Below are positions 26,871-34,912 of a stretch of 64,000 bases of DNA, one piece after another; positions within the stretch are counted from its first letter, which is position 1, and each line of letters opens with the position of its first letter. This stretch comes from Dietzia psychralcaliphila. GTDB lineage: Bacteria > Actinomycetota > Actinomycetes > Mycobacteriales > Mycobacteriaceae. A program made the translations under genes and the position numbers. Location: positions 3,410,001-3,474,000 of the forward strand of contig NZ_CP015453.1 in the NCBI RefSeq assembly GCF_003096095.1. The letters are read 5' to 3'. The notes below the pieces were generated by a model. It was not told the DNA's origin and searched no databases. It saw only the letters and a program-made list of their open reading frames with translations.

Positions 26871-27631
26871 TACCGGCGGGGGCCGGGTGGGCGATCCCGG
26901 TAGTCGTCCACGTCGCGGTCGCGGCGGGACTCGTCGTCGTCGCCCTTCATCCGTCCCGGACGGCCGAACACCGACCGGTCGCGCCGCAGGCGGGTATCGA
27001 TCCCCCTCATGCTCCAGCCGCGCATCGGCGCCGGTACCCGCCACTGGAGACGCCACGCCACCATCCGGAACGTGAACGCGAACGCGGACAGCACCACCGC
27101 GGCGACCGGGCCCCACGTGCCTGTCGAGACGGCCAGCGCGGTGAGCGCCGCGCCGGTGGCCGCGGGGATGACGTACAGGTCGGAGCCGTTGAACACGGCG
27201 GGGATCTCGTTGGCCACCACGTCGCGCATGAGACCGCCGCCGACCGCGGTGACCACGCCGAGCAGGAGCGCCGAGGCGATCGGCATGCCGTGGTCGAGCG
27301 CGCGAGCGGTGCCGAACGTGCAGAACAGTCCCAGCCCGGCCGCGTCGAAGACGATGATCAGCGTCCGGACCCGGTGTAGGTGCGCACCCATCAGATACAC
27401 CACCGCGGCCGCGACGAACGGTGGTACCAGCAGAATGGGCTGCGCCAACGCGAGCGGCGTGACCCCCAGCATCACGTCCCGGATGATGCCGCCGCCGAGG
27501 CCTGCCAACAGACCCAGCACCAGACCACCGGTGATGTCGATGTTCTTCCGCGCGGCCAGCAGGTTGCCGGACAGTGCGAAGAAGAACACCCCGACGAGGT
27601 CGAACCACAGCAGCAACGCCGAGGACTCCAC
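26870..27631 (-). CDS. TRIC-family (UPF0126) cation channel
   Basis: About 253 residues and seven helices in two repeated halves, each with the family loop GGG(I/L)xRDV (GGGIIRDVMLG and GGGLMRDVVAN). Prokaryotic TRIC proteins are trimeric, with a potassium-selective pore in each subunit. A charged Arg/Asp-rich cytoplasmic tail of about 50 residues extends beyond the usual end. GTG 27631 has GGGGGAC upstream. It leads a run with the six-helix protein. Confidence 0.88.
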   Translation of the reverse strand: MESSALLLWFDLVGVFFFALSGNLLAARKNIDITGGLVLGLLAGLGGGIIRDVMLGVTPLALAQPILLVPPFVAAAVVYLMGAHLHRVRTLIIVFDAAGLGLFCTFGTARALDHGMPIASALLLGVVTAVGGGLMRDVVANEIPAVFNGSDLYVIPAATGAALTALAVSTGTWGPVAAVVLSAFAFTFRMVAWRLQWRVPAPMRGWSMRGIDTRLRRDRSVFGRPGRMKGDDDESRRDRDVDDYRDRPPGPRR

Positions 27632-27641
27632 TGCCGTCCCC

Positions 27642-28208
27642 CTAGACCACCGCGTCGGCGGTGGAGCGCGCGTGGTGTCGGCGACGCACGGAGCGGAACG
27701 TCCAGAGCTTGTTGACGACGAAGTTGATCGGCATCGTGATGATGATAGTCAACAGCTGGCTCCAATACTCCCGGGAGTGGATCCCCGCGTCCTCGTGCCA
27801 CCACGGCTCCGGCAGGTAGAGCGGCGAGGTGGGGTTGGTGAAGGCCAACTTGATGAAGATGCCCGCAACGGCGGCCACCGACCCCACCAGCAGGAACGGC
27901 CAGAACTCCTGCAGGACCGGCGCCTTGTGGCCCTTGCCGAACGTCCAGTGCCGGTTGAGCATGAAGTTGTAGACGTTGGCCACGAGGAACGCCACGATCC
28001 ACACCAGGGTCGTGAAGCGGAAGTTGTACTCCGTCCCGGAGAATGGGAACAGGATGTCCTGGGCGTTCTGGGTGCCACCGTTGGCCCTGTTCATCAGGAC
28101 CGTGATGACCATGTTGACGACGAGCCCCGACCCGCCGACGATCCCGAACATGACGAACTGCCGAGCGCTGTTGCGGTAGCGACCGATATCGCCGGGGTTC
28201 GGGTTCAC
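27642..28208 (-). CDS. GtrA-family membrane protein
   Basis: About 188 residues and four helices. RQFVMFGIVGGSGLVVNM at the start, NRHWTFGKG in the middle and NKLWTFRS at the end are the GtrA pattern; two helices are separated by an unusually long external loop near residues 105-140. GtrA proteins help move undecaprenyl- or decaprenyl-linked sugars for envelope glycosylation. GTG 28208 is preceded by TAGACT at leaderless spacing; GTG 28229 is possible. Confidence 0.85.
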   Translation of the reverse strand: MNPNPGDIGRYRNSARQFVMFGIVGGSGLVVNMVITVLMNRANGGTQNAQDILFPFSGTEYNFRFTTLVWIVAFLVANVYNFMLNRHWTFGKGHKAPVLQEFWPFLLVGSVAAVAGIFIKLAFTNPTSPLYLPEPWWHEDAGIHSREYWSQLLTIIITMPINFVVNKLWTFRSVRRRHHARSTADAVV

Positions 28209-28238
28209 AGGCGACCAGTCTAGGCCCACCGACCGGAA

Positions 28239-29309
28239 CTAGCCCGCTCCGTGCCCCTCCGGCACCCTCTCGGCCGGATCCTCGACGGGGCCCGGGGCGG
28301 TGCCGTCGCCGAACGGGCGGCCACCCAGCTCCTCGCGGTGGTGCGGGGAGAGGAAGTTGCTCAGATCCGGCCCCTTGGGCACGATCCCGGTGGGGTTCAC
28401 GTCGCGGTGGACGTTGTAGTAGTGCTCCTTGATCTGCGGGAAGTCGCAGGTGTCCCCGAAGCCCGGCGTCTGGAACAGGTCGCGCAGGTAGCCCCACAGG
28501 GCCGGCATCTCGGTGATCTTGTTGCGGTTGGCCTTGAAGTGGCCGTGGTAGACCGCGTCGAAGCGCACCAGTGTCGTGAACAGTCGGATGTCGGCGACGG
28601 TGATGGTGTCACCCACGAGGTACCGGCGGGTGGTCAGCCGCTCCTCGAGCCGGTCCAGCGAGGCCCACAGCTCGTCGTAGGCCTCCTCGTAGGCGCCCTG
28701 CTCGGCGGCGAAACCGGTGCGGTACACGCCGTTGTTGACGGTCGGGTAGATCCACGAGTCCAGCTCGTCGATCTCGTCGCGATGCTCGGTGGGGTACAGG
28801 TCCGGGGCACCGTCGCGGTGGAACGCCGACCACTCGGTGAGCAGGTCGAAGTTGAGTTTCTGGTACGCGTTGGTCACCACCGACCTGGTGGGCAGGTCGA
28901 CGAGTGCCGGGACCGTGATGCCGCGCGGGTAGTCGGGGATCCGGTTGAAGTAGGCCTCCTGGAGGCGGTGCAGACCGGTGACCGGGTCCTTGCCGTCCGG
29001 ATCGAGGTCGAAGACCCAGGAGTTGACGTCGTGGGTCGGGCCCGCCAGGCCCATGGAGATGGCGCCCTCGAGGCCCATCAGCCGGCGGACGATGATCGAG
29101 CGGCTGGCCCAGGGGCACGCGCGGGCGGCCATGAGGCGGTAGCGGCCGGCCTCGACGGGCCACCGCATCTCTCCGATCGTCGCCCCCACCGGGTCCGACC
29201 CCGCCGGGAGATCCGCCACCACGCGGTCGTTGATGTAGGTGGCGTCTCGGACGAACTCGCCGTCCTCCGACGCGTTCTTGGCTGCGATGAACTCGGTGTC
29301 GTCTGACAT
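28239..29309 (-). CDS. Glutathionyl-hydroquinone-reductase-like GST (Xi class)
   Basis: About 356 residues. The catalytic Cys lies in ARACPWASR near residue 74, and the C-terminal GST domain carries YLVGDTITVADIRLFTTLVRFD, both diagnostic of Xi-class enzymes (ECM4/PcpF/YqjG). These remove glutathione from glutathionyl-hydroquinones. Mycolata lack glutathione, so mycothiol is the probable thiol. ATG 29309 has AGGAG upstream. A -10 and palindrome at 29344-29361 suggest redox or quinone control. Confidence 0.9.
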   Translation of the reverse strand: MSDDTEFIAAKNASEDGEFVRDATYINDRVVADLPAGSDPVGATIGEMRWPVEAGRYRLMAARACPWASRSIIVRRLMGLEGAISMGLAGPTHDVNSWVFDLDPDGKDPVTGLHRLQEAYFNRIPDYPRGITVPALVDLPTRSVVTNAYQKLNFDLLTEWSAFHRDGAPDLYPTEHRDEIDELDSWIYPTVNNGVYRTGFAAEQGAYEEAYDELWASLDRLEERLTTRRYLVGDTITVADIRLFTTLVRFDAVYHGHFKANRNKITEMPALWGYLRDLFQTPGFGDTCDFPQIKEHYYNVHRDVNPTGIVPKGPDLSNFLSPHHREELGGRPFGDGTAPGPVEDPAERVPEGHGAG

Positions 29310-29343
29310 GGGGGCTCCTGCGGTCGTCGGCGCGTCGAGTGGT

Positions 29344-29361
29344 TGATGCATCACCAACATA
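29344..29361 (-). promoter_or_regulatory. Palindromic operator over the hydroquinone-reductase promoter
   Basis: On the minus strand TATGTT (29356-29361) is a good -10, and the perfect palindrome TGATGCATCA (29344-29353) starts two bases further on, covering the expected transcript start. This is where a repressor of MarR/YodB/QorR type would bind. No such regulator gene is adjacent. Confidence 0.5.
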
Positions 29362-29475
29362 CCCGCTCCCGGACCTCCACGCCAGCGCGTCGGGCTCGCG
29401 CCGTTCCCCGGGTTCGGGTTGCTCGGGGCTCGGGTTCCGGATGATCCGACGCGGCCGATGTGCCACGCTGGCCAC

Positions 29476-30501
29476 ATGGACTCCGCGCATGTCGACGACG
29501 TCCCCAGCCGCTACGCCGACTTCGCCGAGTTCGAGGTCCGCGGCCGCACCCCCGTCTACCTGGCGTGGGCCCGGGGCATCGCCGAGGATCCCGCGACGTG
29601 CGAGCTGATCGGGAGGCTTCCCCGGATCAAGCGGCAGCCCGCACTGGTCTTCGCCTCCACCCGGCACGCCGGCGCGCCCGAGACCGAGGACTACGCGCGG
29701 TTCCGCGAATTCGTCCACGCCCACTGGTCGGAGATCGAGCAGATCGCGCTCACCCACTCCACTCAGACCAACGAGGCCAAGCGCTGCGCGGTGCTCCTAC
29801 CGTTCCTCTCCCTGCTGCCCGGCCCGCTCTCGCTGGTGGAGATGGGGGCCTCGGCGGGTCTGTGTCTGTACCCGGACCGGTACGCCTACCGCTATTCACT
29901 CGACGGCGGCTCGATCCACGAGCTGCCGCCCTCCGATCCGGACTCGGGCGCGCACCCGGACCGGCGCGCCCCGGTCCTGGACTGCGCCCTGCGCGACGGG
30001 GTCCCGCTCCCGCGCTCCCTGCCGGACGTCGTCCACCGCGGCGGAGTGGACCTGTCCCCGATCGACCCCGCGGACGCCGACTCCCGTGCGTGGCTGCGCA
30101 GTCTGGTCTGGCCCGGGCAGCAGGCCGAGCGCGTGCCCCGACTGGACGCCGCGCTCGACATCGCCGCCGCCGACCCGCCACAGATCCTCGCCGGCGATCT
30201 GGTGGAGAAGGTGGAGGAGTCCGTGACCGCCTGTCCCGCGGGATCCACGCCGGTGGTGTTCCACACCGCGGTACTCGGATACCTCGAGCCGCCGGCCCGC
30301 GCCGAGTTCGTCCGCCGGGTCACCGCGCTCGACTGCGTGTGGATCTCCGTCGAGGGGGTGACCCTCCTGCCCGACATCGCCGAGCAGGTCCCCGAGTCGA
30401 TCCGTCGCCACAAGGGCATCTTCGTCGTCGCCGTCAACGGTCGGCCCCTGGCCACCGCCCACGGCCACGGCGACTGGGTCCGCGCGCTCGACATGCCCTG
30501 A
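29476..30501 (+). CDS. DUF2332 protein
   Basis: About 341 residues, soluble. The conserved segments are RYADFAEFEVRGRTPVYLAWARGIAEDP, TNEAKRCAVLLPFL, LVEMGASAGLCLYPDRY (SAM-pocket-like) and VVFHTAVLGYLEP. The glycine-rich loop gives it a methyltransferase-like look, but the DUF2332 family has no assigned reaction. It stands alone, convergent with the LmbE-type gene 14 bases away. Confidence 0.82.
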   Translation: MDSAHVDDVPSRYADFAEFEVRGRTPVYLAWARGIAEDPATCELIGRLPRIKRQPALVFASTRHAGAPETEDYARFREFVHAHWSEIEQIALTHSTQTNEAKRCAVLLPFLSLLPGPLSLVEMGASAGLCLYPDRYAYRYSLDGGSIHELPPSDPDSGAHPDRRAPVLDCALRDGVPLPRSLPDVVHRGGVDLSPIDPADADSRAWLRSLVWPGQQAERVPRLDAALDIAAADPPQILAGDLVEKVEESVTACPAGSTPVVFHTAVLGYLEPPARAEFVRRVTALDCVWISVEGVTLLPDIAEQVPESIRRHKGIFVVAVNGRPLATAHGHGDWVRALDMP

Positions 30502-30515
30502 GGGCCGGGCCGGGT

Positions 30516-31343
30516 TCAGTCGAACGGCCACCCACGGCGCATCGGCTGGTCGGACCCCGGCTCGATGAGGTACTCGGTTCCGAACGTCACCGCGTAGATG
30601 TCCGGCGGCAGGGCCAGCATCATGCCGATGTCGCTGGTCTGGCTGGCGTGGCACTCCATCGCGCGACGCTTGAGCTCCACGACATCCGCGGGCAGGTCGA
30701 TCGCCCACGCGATCTCGGACTGCGGGACGCCGACCGGCAGACCGTCATCACCGGTGAGGATCATCCGCCGCAGTTCGTCCACGTCCATTCCGCCGGCCGC
30801 GAGCGTCGCCAGGAACTCCGCCGCCCCGGGACTGTCGAGCATCTCGCGCTGGGCGTCCTGGTTGGTGGTGGCCTCCATCAGACGCGGACGGCGGGCCGCC
30901 AACTCCACCGCGCGGCGGGCGATCCGGTGCACGGCCAGGTGATCCGGGTGCCCGTAGTTGCCGTGGTGGTCGTATCCCACGAGCACGTCGGCGTCCTCCC
31001 GGTCGAGGATCCGAGTGAGCCGCGCGGCCGCGTCGTCGGTGCCGGCGCTGTGCAGGCACAGCGGGTCGTCGTTCTGCGCCCACCCGGTCATGCCCGAGTC
31101 GCGGTACCCCAGCCAGTCGAGTCGCTCGACGCCCAGCACCGAAGCCGCCGCCCGCGCCTCGACCCGCCGGTGTTCGACCAGGTCTCCGTCCGGGCCCAGG
31201 TGCTCGGGGCGCTCCCCGTGGTCGCCGTCGGTGGCGAAGACCGTCACCACGCGGTGGCCGCCGCGCGAGGCGATGGCCATCATCCCGGCGGTCTGGGAGG
31301 TCTCGTCGTCGGGGTGGGCGTGGAGGAACACGATCGTGGACAC
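30516..31343 (-). CDS. LmbE/PIG-L family zinc deacetylase
   Basis: About 275 residues. The zinc and catalytic motif HAHPDDE sits at residues 8-14, and the third zinc ligand is in HGNYGHPDHLAVH, exactly as in MshB/Mca. In mycothiol users these remove acetyl from GlcNAc-Ins or cleave mycothiol S-conjugates. The N-terminal half is closest to that pair, but I cannot separate MshB, Mca and paralogues. The GTG start follows a TGCAGACT-like -10. Confidence 0.85.
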   Translation of the reverse strand: MSTIVFLHAHPDDETSQTAGMMAIASRGGHRVVTVFATDGDHGERPEHLGPDGDLVEHRRVEARAAASVLGVERLDWLGYRDSGMTGWAQNDDPLCLHSAGTDDAAARLTRILDREDADVLVGYDHHGNYGHPDHLAVHRIARRAVELAARRPRLMEATTNQDAQREMLDSPGAAEFLATLAAGGMDVDELRRMILTGDDGLPVGVPQSEIAWAIDLPADVVELKRRAMECHASQTSDIGMMLALPPDIYAVTFGTEYLIEPGSDQPMRRGWPFD

Positions 31344-31401
31344 CCGGACAGTCTGCACCCCCTGCCGGCCTCGCGCCGTTCACCCGCCCGAGAACGCACG
31401 A

Positions 31402-31446
31402 CTCCCCGGCCGAAACCGCTCGGGATGAGCGTATTCGGCCGGGGAG
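31402..31446. terminator. Nested hairpin downstream of ectABC
   Basis: Perfect 13-base arms at 31402-31414 and 31434-31446 flank a 19-base loop with its own inner stem (CGCTC / GAGCG). It lies 23 bases after the ectC stop, without a T-run. The plan is the same as at 7574-7622, but the sequences are unrelated. Confidence 0.7.
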
Positions 31447-31469
31447 GGCGCGGGTGATGCGTGTGGCGT

Positions 31470-31892
31470 CTACTTCTCGCGGACGACCGAGCCGTCGTCC
31501 TGCAGGCGCAGGAGGGGGTAGATGCCGTTCTCGTCGTGGTTCTCCTCGCCCACTACCGGAGGGTTGAACACGCAGAGCATGCTCATCTCCTCCTCCACGA
31601 TCACCTGGTGCTTCTCGTGACCGTCGAGCAGGTACATCGACCCGGCCTCGAGCGGGTACTCCTCGTCGTTGGTCAGGTCACGCAGGATTCCCTTGCCACG
31701 CGTCAACCAGACGGCCTCGATGTGGTTGGCGTAGTGGAAGTCGTTCGTGGTGCCGGCGGCGATGGTGGTCTCGTGGAACGAGAACCCCACGCGGTCGTCG
31801 GCCAGGACGATCCGCTTGGACACCCAGTTGCCGTTGTTGCCCTTGACCTCGCGGTCGGTTCCGGTGATCCCTGCGGTGGTACGGACGATCAT
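31470..31892 (-). CDS. ectC: L-ectoine synthase
   Basis: About 140 residues, a small cupin. It cyclises N-gamma-acetyl-diaminobutyrate to ectoine with loss of water. The start MIVRTTAGITGTDREVKGNNGNW... and the HYANHIEAVW and YLLDGHEKHQV metal-site segments are characteristic. GAGGAGG lies six bases before the ATG. It is the last gene of ectABC; no ectD hydroxylase follows, so 5-hydroxyectoine is not made from this locus. Confidence 0.96.
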   Translation of the reverse strand: MIVRTTAGITGTDREVKGNNGNWVSKRIVLADDRVGFSFHETTIAAGTTNDFHYANHIEAVWLTRGKGILRDLTNDEEYPLEAGSMYLLDGHEKHQVIVEEEMSMLCVFNPPVVGEENHDENGIYPLLRLQDDGSVVREK

Positions 31893-31942
31893 GTGTTGCC
31901 TCCTCGTGGAAGGTGGATGGTCGGGTGTGACTCGTGCGAGCG

Positions 31943-33238
31943 TCAGGCGTACTGCGCCGACAGGACGTTGTCGACGGCCTCGTAGCAGATCTCGATGCCA
32001 CGGTCACGCTCGTCATCGGTGAGCGTGAGCGGCGCGAGGAACTTGACCACCTCGTCGCTCGGGCCGGCGGTCTCGACGAGCATCTTGTGGTCGAAGCAGC
32101 GGGCCATGACCTGCTGGGCCAGCTCCGGGTTCTCGAGGAACGCGATGCCGAACGCCATGCCGCGGCCGCGCAGCTCGAGCTTGCCCTGGTGCTTGTAGAC
32201 CAGCGGGGAGAAGCGCTCGCGGAGGATCCGGCCGTTCTCGAGGGTGCGGTTCTGCAACTCGTCGTCGGACCAGTACTTGCGCAGCGCCACCTCGGCGGTG
32301 ACGAATGCCATGTTGTTGCCACGGAACGTGCCGTTGTGCTCGCCCGGGGTCCACTCGTCGAGATCCCGACGGAACAGGGTCAGGGCGAGCGGCAGGCCGT
32401 AGCCGCCGATGGACTTGGAGAGCGTGACGATGTCCGGCGTGATGCCCGCGAACTCGAACGAGAAGAACTCGCCGGTGCGGCCGCAGCCCATCTGCACGTC
32501 GTCGATGATCAGGAGGATCTCGTGGCGCTTGCACAGCGCGTCGAGCGCCTGCAGCCACTCGGCGCGGGCGGCGTTGATGCCGCCCTCGCCCTGGACGCAC
32601 TCCACGATCACGGCCGCGGGGCGGTTCATGCCGGATCCGGAGTCGACGAGCACGCGCTCCATCCACTGGAAGTCCTCGGTCACGCCGCCGAAGTAGTTGT
32701 CGTACGGCATCGGCGTGGCGTGCACGAGCGGGATACCGGCGCCGGCGCGCTTCATCGAGTTGCCCGTGACGGACAGCGACCCGAGGGTCATCCCGTGGAA
32801 CGAGTTGGTGAAGTTGATGATCGCCTCGCGGCCGGTGACCTTGCGGGCGAGCTTGAGTGCGGATTCGACGGCGTTGGTGCCCGTCGGCCCGGGGAACATG
32901 ACCTTGTAGTCCAGCCCGCGCGGCTCGAGGATGTTCGAGGTGAACGTCTCCAGGAACGCCCGCTTGGCGACGGTGTACTTGTCCAGCGAGTGGGTGACAC
33001 CATCCCGCTGAACGTATTCCAGCAGCGCGGCCTTCATGTCGTCGTCGTTGTGTCCGTAGTTGAGTGCGCCGGCTCCGCCGAAGAAGTCGAGGTAGTCGTC
33101 GCCGTCAACTGTCGTGAGCTTCGCACCCTTGGCGGTGTCGAACACCACCGGCCAGTTCCGGGAGTAGCTGCGGACCTCGGACTCGCGGTCGCTGAAGATC
33201 GAGGTGTCCAGGTTTGCGTCGTGCGTGGCTTCGGTCAT
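31943..33238 (-). CDS. ectB: Diaminobutyrate-2-oxoglutarate transaminase
   Basis: About 431 residues, a class III PLP aminotransferase that makes L-2,4-diaminobutyrate from aspartate semialdehyde with glutamate as donor. PGPTGTNAVESALKLARK, the Asp of IIDDVQMGCGRTG and the PLP Lys in TLSKSIGGYGLP are visible. ATG 33238 has GGAG eight bases upstream; the GTG twelve bases earlier would overlap it. It is the middle gene of the ectoine operon. Confidence 0.96.
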   Translation of the reverse strand: MTEATHDANLDTSIFSDRESEVRSYSRNWPVVFDTAKGAKLTTVDGDDYLDFFGGAGALNYGHNDDDMKAALLEYVQRDGVTHSLDKYTVAKRAFLETFTSNILEPRGLDYKVMFPGPTGTNAVESALKLARKVTGREAIINFTNSFHGMTLGSLSVTGNSMKRAGAGIPLVHATPMPYDNYFGGVTEDFQWMERVLVDSGSGMNRPAAVIVECVQGEGGINAARAEWLQALDALCKRHEILLIIDDVQMGCGRTGEFFSFEFAGITPDIVTLSKSIGGYGLPLALTLFRRDLDEWTPGEHNGTFRGNNMAFVTAEVALRKYWSDDELQNRTLENGRILRERFSPLVYKHQGKLELRGRGMAFGIAFLENPELAQQVMARCFDHKMLVETAGPSDEVVKFLAPLTLTDDERDRGIEICYEAVDNVLSAQYA

Positions 33239-33305
33239 GGTGGTGATCACTCCGTCGAAAATTGTGGCGGGCGGCGGTGGCGGACCTGTGGGTCCGGGCG
33301 CCCTT

Positions 33306-33818
33306 CTAGGAAATCGTGTAGAGATCTTCGGGTTCGTGTCCCTCGCCGAGCAATTCGACGCCGAGATAGTCCTCGCTGGACAAGGTCATTCCCCGATCGC
33401 GCGCGACCGCACCGAAGGTGCGCTGGGACGCCTCGTTGTCCGGGCTGATGGTGGTGCGCAGTCGGACCACGCCGCCTTCGGCGAGCCGGTCCATGAGGCT
33501 GTGGAGCAGTCGTGCCGCCAGCCCCTTGCCGCGCTGGTCCGCGTCGACGCCCACCTGCCAGACGAAGATCGAGTCCGGCTCCGAGGGTCGTAGGAATCCG
33601 GTGACGAAGCCGACGACGCGGCCCTCGACCTCTACGACCACAGAGCTCTCCGAGAACTCCGCTCCCCACAACACGTAGGCATAGGACGAGTTGAGGTCGA
33701 GTACTCCACTGTCGCGGGCGATCTCCCACATGCGAATTCCGTCTGCCGCGGTGGGCGGGCGGAAAACCGCGTCGGACGAATCAGGTTTACGGGGTGCTTC
33801 TCGTTCTCCTGGGTTCAT
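33306..33818 (-). CDS. ectA: L-2,4-diaminobutyrate N-gamma-acetyltransferase
   Basis: About 170 residues, a GNAT enzyme that acetylates diaminobutyrate with acetyl-CoA. The acetyl-CoA loop VGVDADQRGKGLAARLL and the FRPPTAADGIRMWEIARDSGVLDLNSSYAYVL opening identify EctA. It is the first gene of the operon, so the osmotically regulated promoter should lie in 33819-33900; no clear sigma site can be picked by eye. Confidence 0.96.
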   Translation of the reverse strand: MNPGEREAPRKPDSSDAVFRPPTAADGIRMWEIARDSGVLDLNSSYAYVLWGAEFSESSVVVEVEGRVVGFVTGFLRPSEPDSIFVWQVGVDADQRGKGLAARLLHSLMDRLAEGGVVRLRTTISPDNEASQRTFGAVARDRGMTLSSEDYLGVELLGEGHEPEDLYTIS

Positions 33819-33935
33819 AGGTATGTCCCACCGTAGTGACGACGACCGGCTACTGCATCTCCCTTCGCCGGATCGTTACCCGATTGCCGGGCGAGTCCGC
33901 AGGTGGCCGCGGTGCAGTGAGGTCCATCACCCAAC

Positions 33936-33946
33936 GGGTTAAACCC
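33936..33946. promoter_or_regulatory. Short palindrome between ectA and PPOX gene
   Basis: GGGTTAAACCC has 5-base perfect arms around one A. It lies about 120 bases before ectA and 50 bases before the plus-strand gene, in the 178-base divergent gap. It could be an operator; nothing else supports that. Confidence 0.25.
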
Positions 33947-33996
33947 GAGGTCGCGATAGCCTTCCTTACCGGGCGTGAGCCTGGGAGAATCTGTTC

Positions 33997-34422
33997 ATGG
34001 ACGAGAACCCGATCACCGAATTCGACGAGCGCCGTTCACTCGAGCTGCTGGGGACAGAGTCGCTCGGCCGTCTGATCACCGTCTCGGGTGGGCGGGCCGA
34101 CATCTTCCCGGTCAACTACGCACTGTCGGCGGAGGGCAAGCTCTTCTTCCGCACAGCGGAGGGCAGCAAGCTGGCCGGCCTCACCATTCATCCCGACGTG
34201 GTCTTCCAGGTCGACCACATCGAGGACAATGAGGCATGGTCGGTGGTCGTTCGTGGAGAAGCCCGGCGGCTCGATAGTTTCGAGGAGATCAACCGCGCGG
34301 AGGAGCTCGACCTCAAGCCGTGGATCCCGACACTCAAGTACAACTTCGTCGAGATCACACCGGAGCAGATCTCGGGCCGCGGCTTCACGTTCGGCGAGGA
34401 GCCGGAGCGCTACGTCGGCTAG
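33997..34422 (+). CDS. Pyridoxamine 5'-phosphate oxidase-family (split-barrel flavin) protein
   Basis: About 141 residues. RRSLELLGTESLGRLITVSGGRADIFPVNYAL and FFRTAEGSKLAG fit small FMN/F420/heme split-barrel proteins, too short and unlike PdxH for a true pyridoxamine oxidase. The cofactor is unknown. GGGAG lies about ten bases before the ATG. It is divergent from ectABC and convergent with the arsC-like gene. Confidence 0.82.
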   Translation: MDENPITEFDERRSLELLGTESLGRLITVSGGRADIFPVNYALSAEGKLFFRTAEGSKLAGLTIHPDVVFQVDHIEDNEAWSVVVRGEARRLDSFEEINRAEELDLKPWIPTLKYNFVEITPEQISGRGFTFGEEPERYVG

Positions 34423-34435
34423 GCGCGATATCCTG

Positions 34436-34912
34436 CTAGTCGGCTGGACCAGTTCCCTGGACAGGCAGCCCTGCCTGGCCGGACAGCTCTGCCCACAGTC
34501 GTCGCACGCGGGCGTCGATGTCGTCGCGGATCAGCGCCATGCGTTCCGCACCATCGATCCCTCTCTCACTGGGCTCGTCGGTGTCCCACACGTCGATCGC
34601 CGCGCTCATCCCGTCGACCGGGTCGAGCCGTGCGGCCGTACCGAGCACGACCACGCGGTCCGCGCGGCGCATGACGTCGTGGTCCACCGCTGCCGCGGTG
34701 CCGCCGGACATGTCGGCACCGATCTCAGCGAGGGCCGCCACGGACTCGGCGTTGGGGGACTTTCCCAGCGCGGGCTCCGTTCCGGCCGAGAAGACCTCCA
34801 CCGCGTCCCCCGCCGCGTGGCGCAGTAGCGCCTCCGCCATCTGGGACTTGCCGCGGTTGGACTTGCACACGAACAGGACTGTGGGCCGGTGGTACTGCGT
34901 CATCGGCGTCAT
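34436..34912 (-). CDS. LMW-phosphatase/arsenate-reductase-like protein with altered P-loop
   Basis: About 158 residues. The P-loop is [14 protein letters not shown] from Cys16. The canonical C-X5-R-S would need Arg where Lys22 stands. A GKS variant occurs in a subfamily of actinobacterial low-molecular-weight phosphatase-like proteins, as I recall. The Asp general-acid region [10 protein letters not shown] is present. Its ATG overlaps the acr3 stop (ATGA), so arsenate reduction feeding the Acr3 exporter is the likely role. Confidence 0.8.
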   Translation of the reverse strand: MTPMTQYHRPTVLFVCKSNRGKSQMAEALLRHAAGDAVEVFSAGTEPALGKSPNAESVAALAEIGADMSGGTAAAVDHDVMRRADRVVVLGTAARLDPVDGMSAAIDVWDTDEPSERGIDGAERMALIRDDIDARVRRLWAELSGQAGLPVQGTGPAD

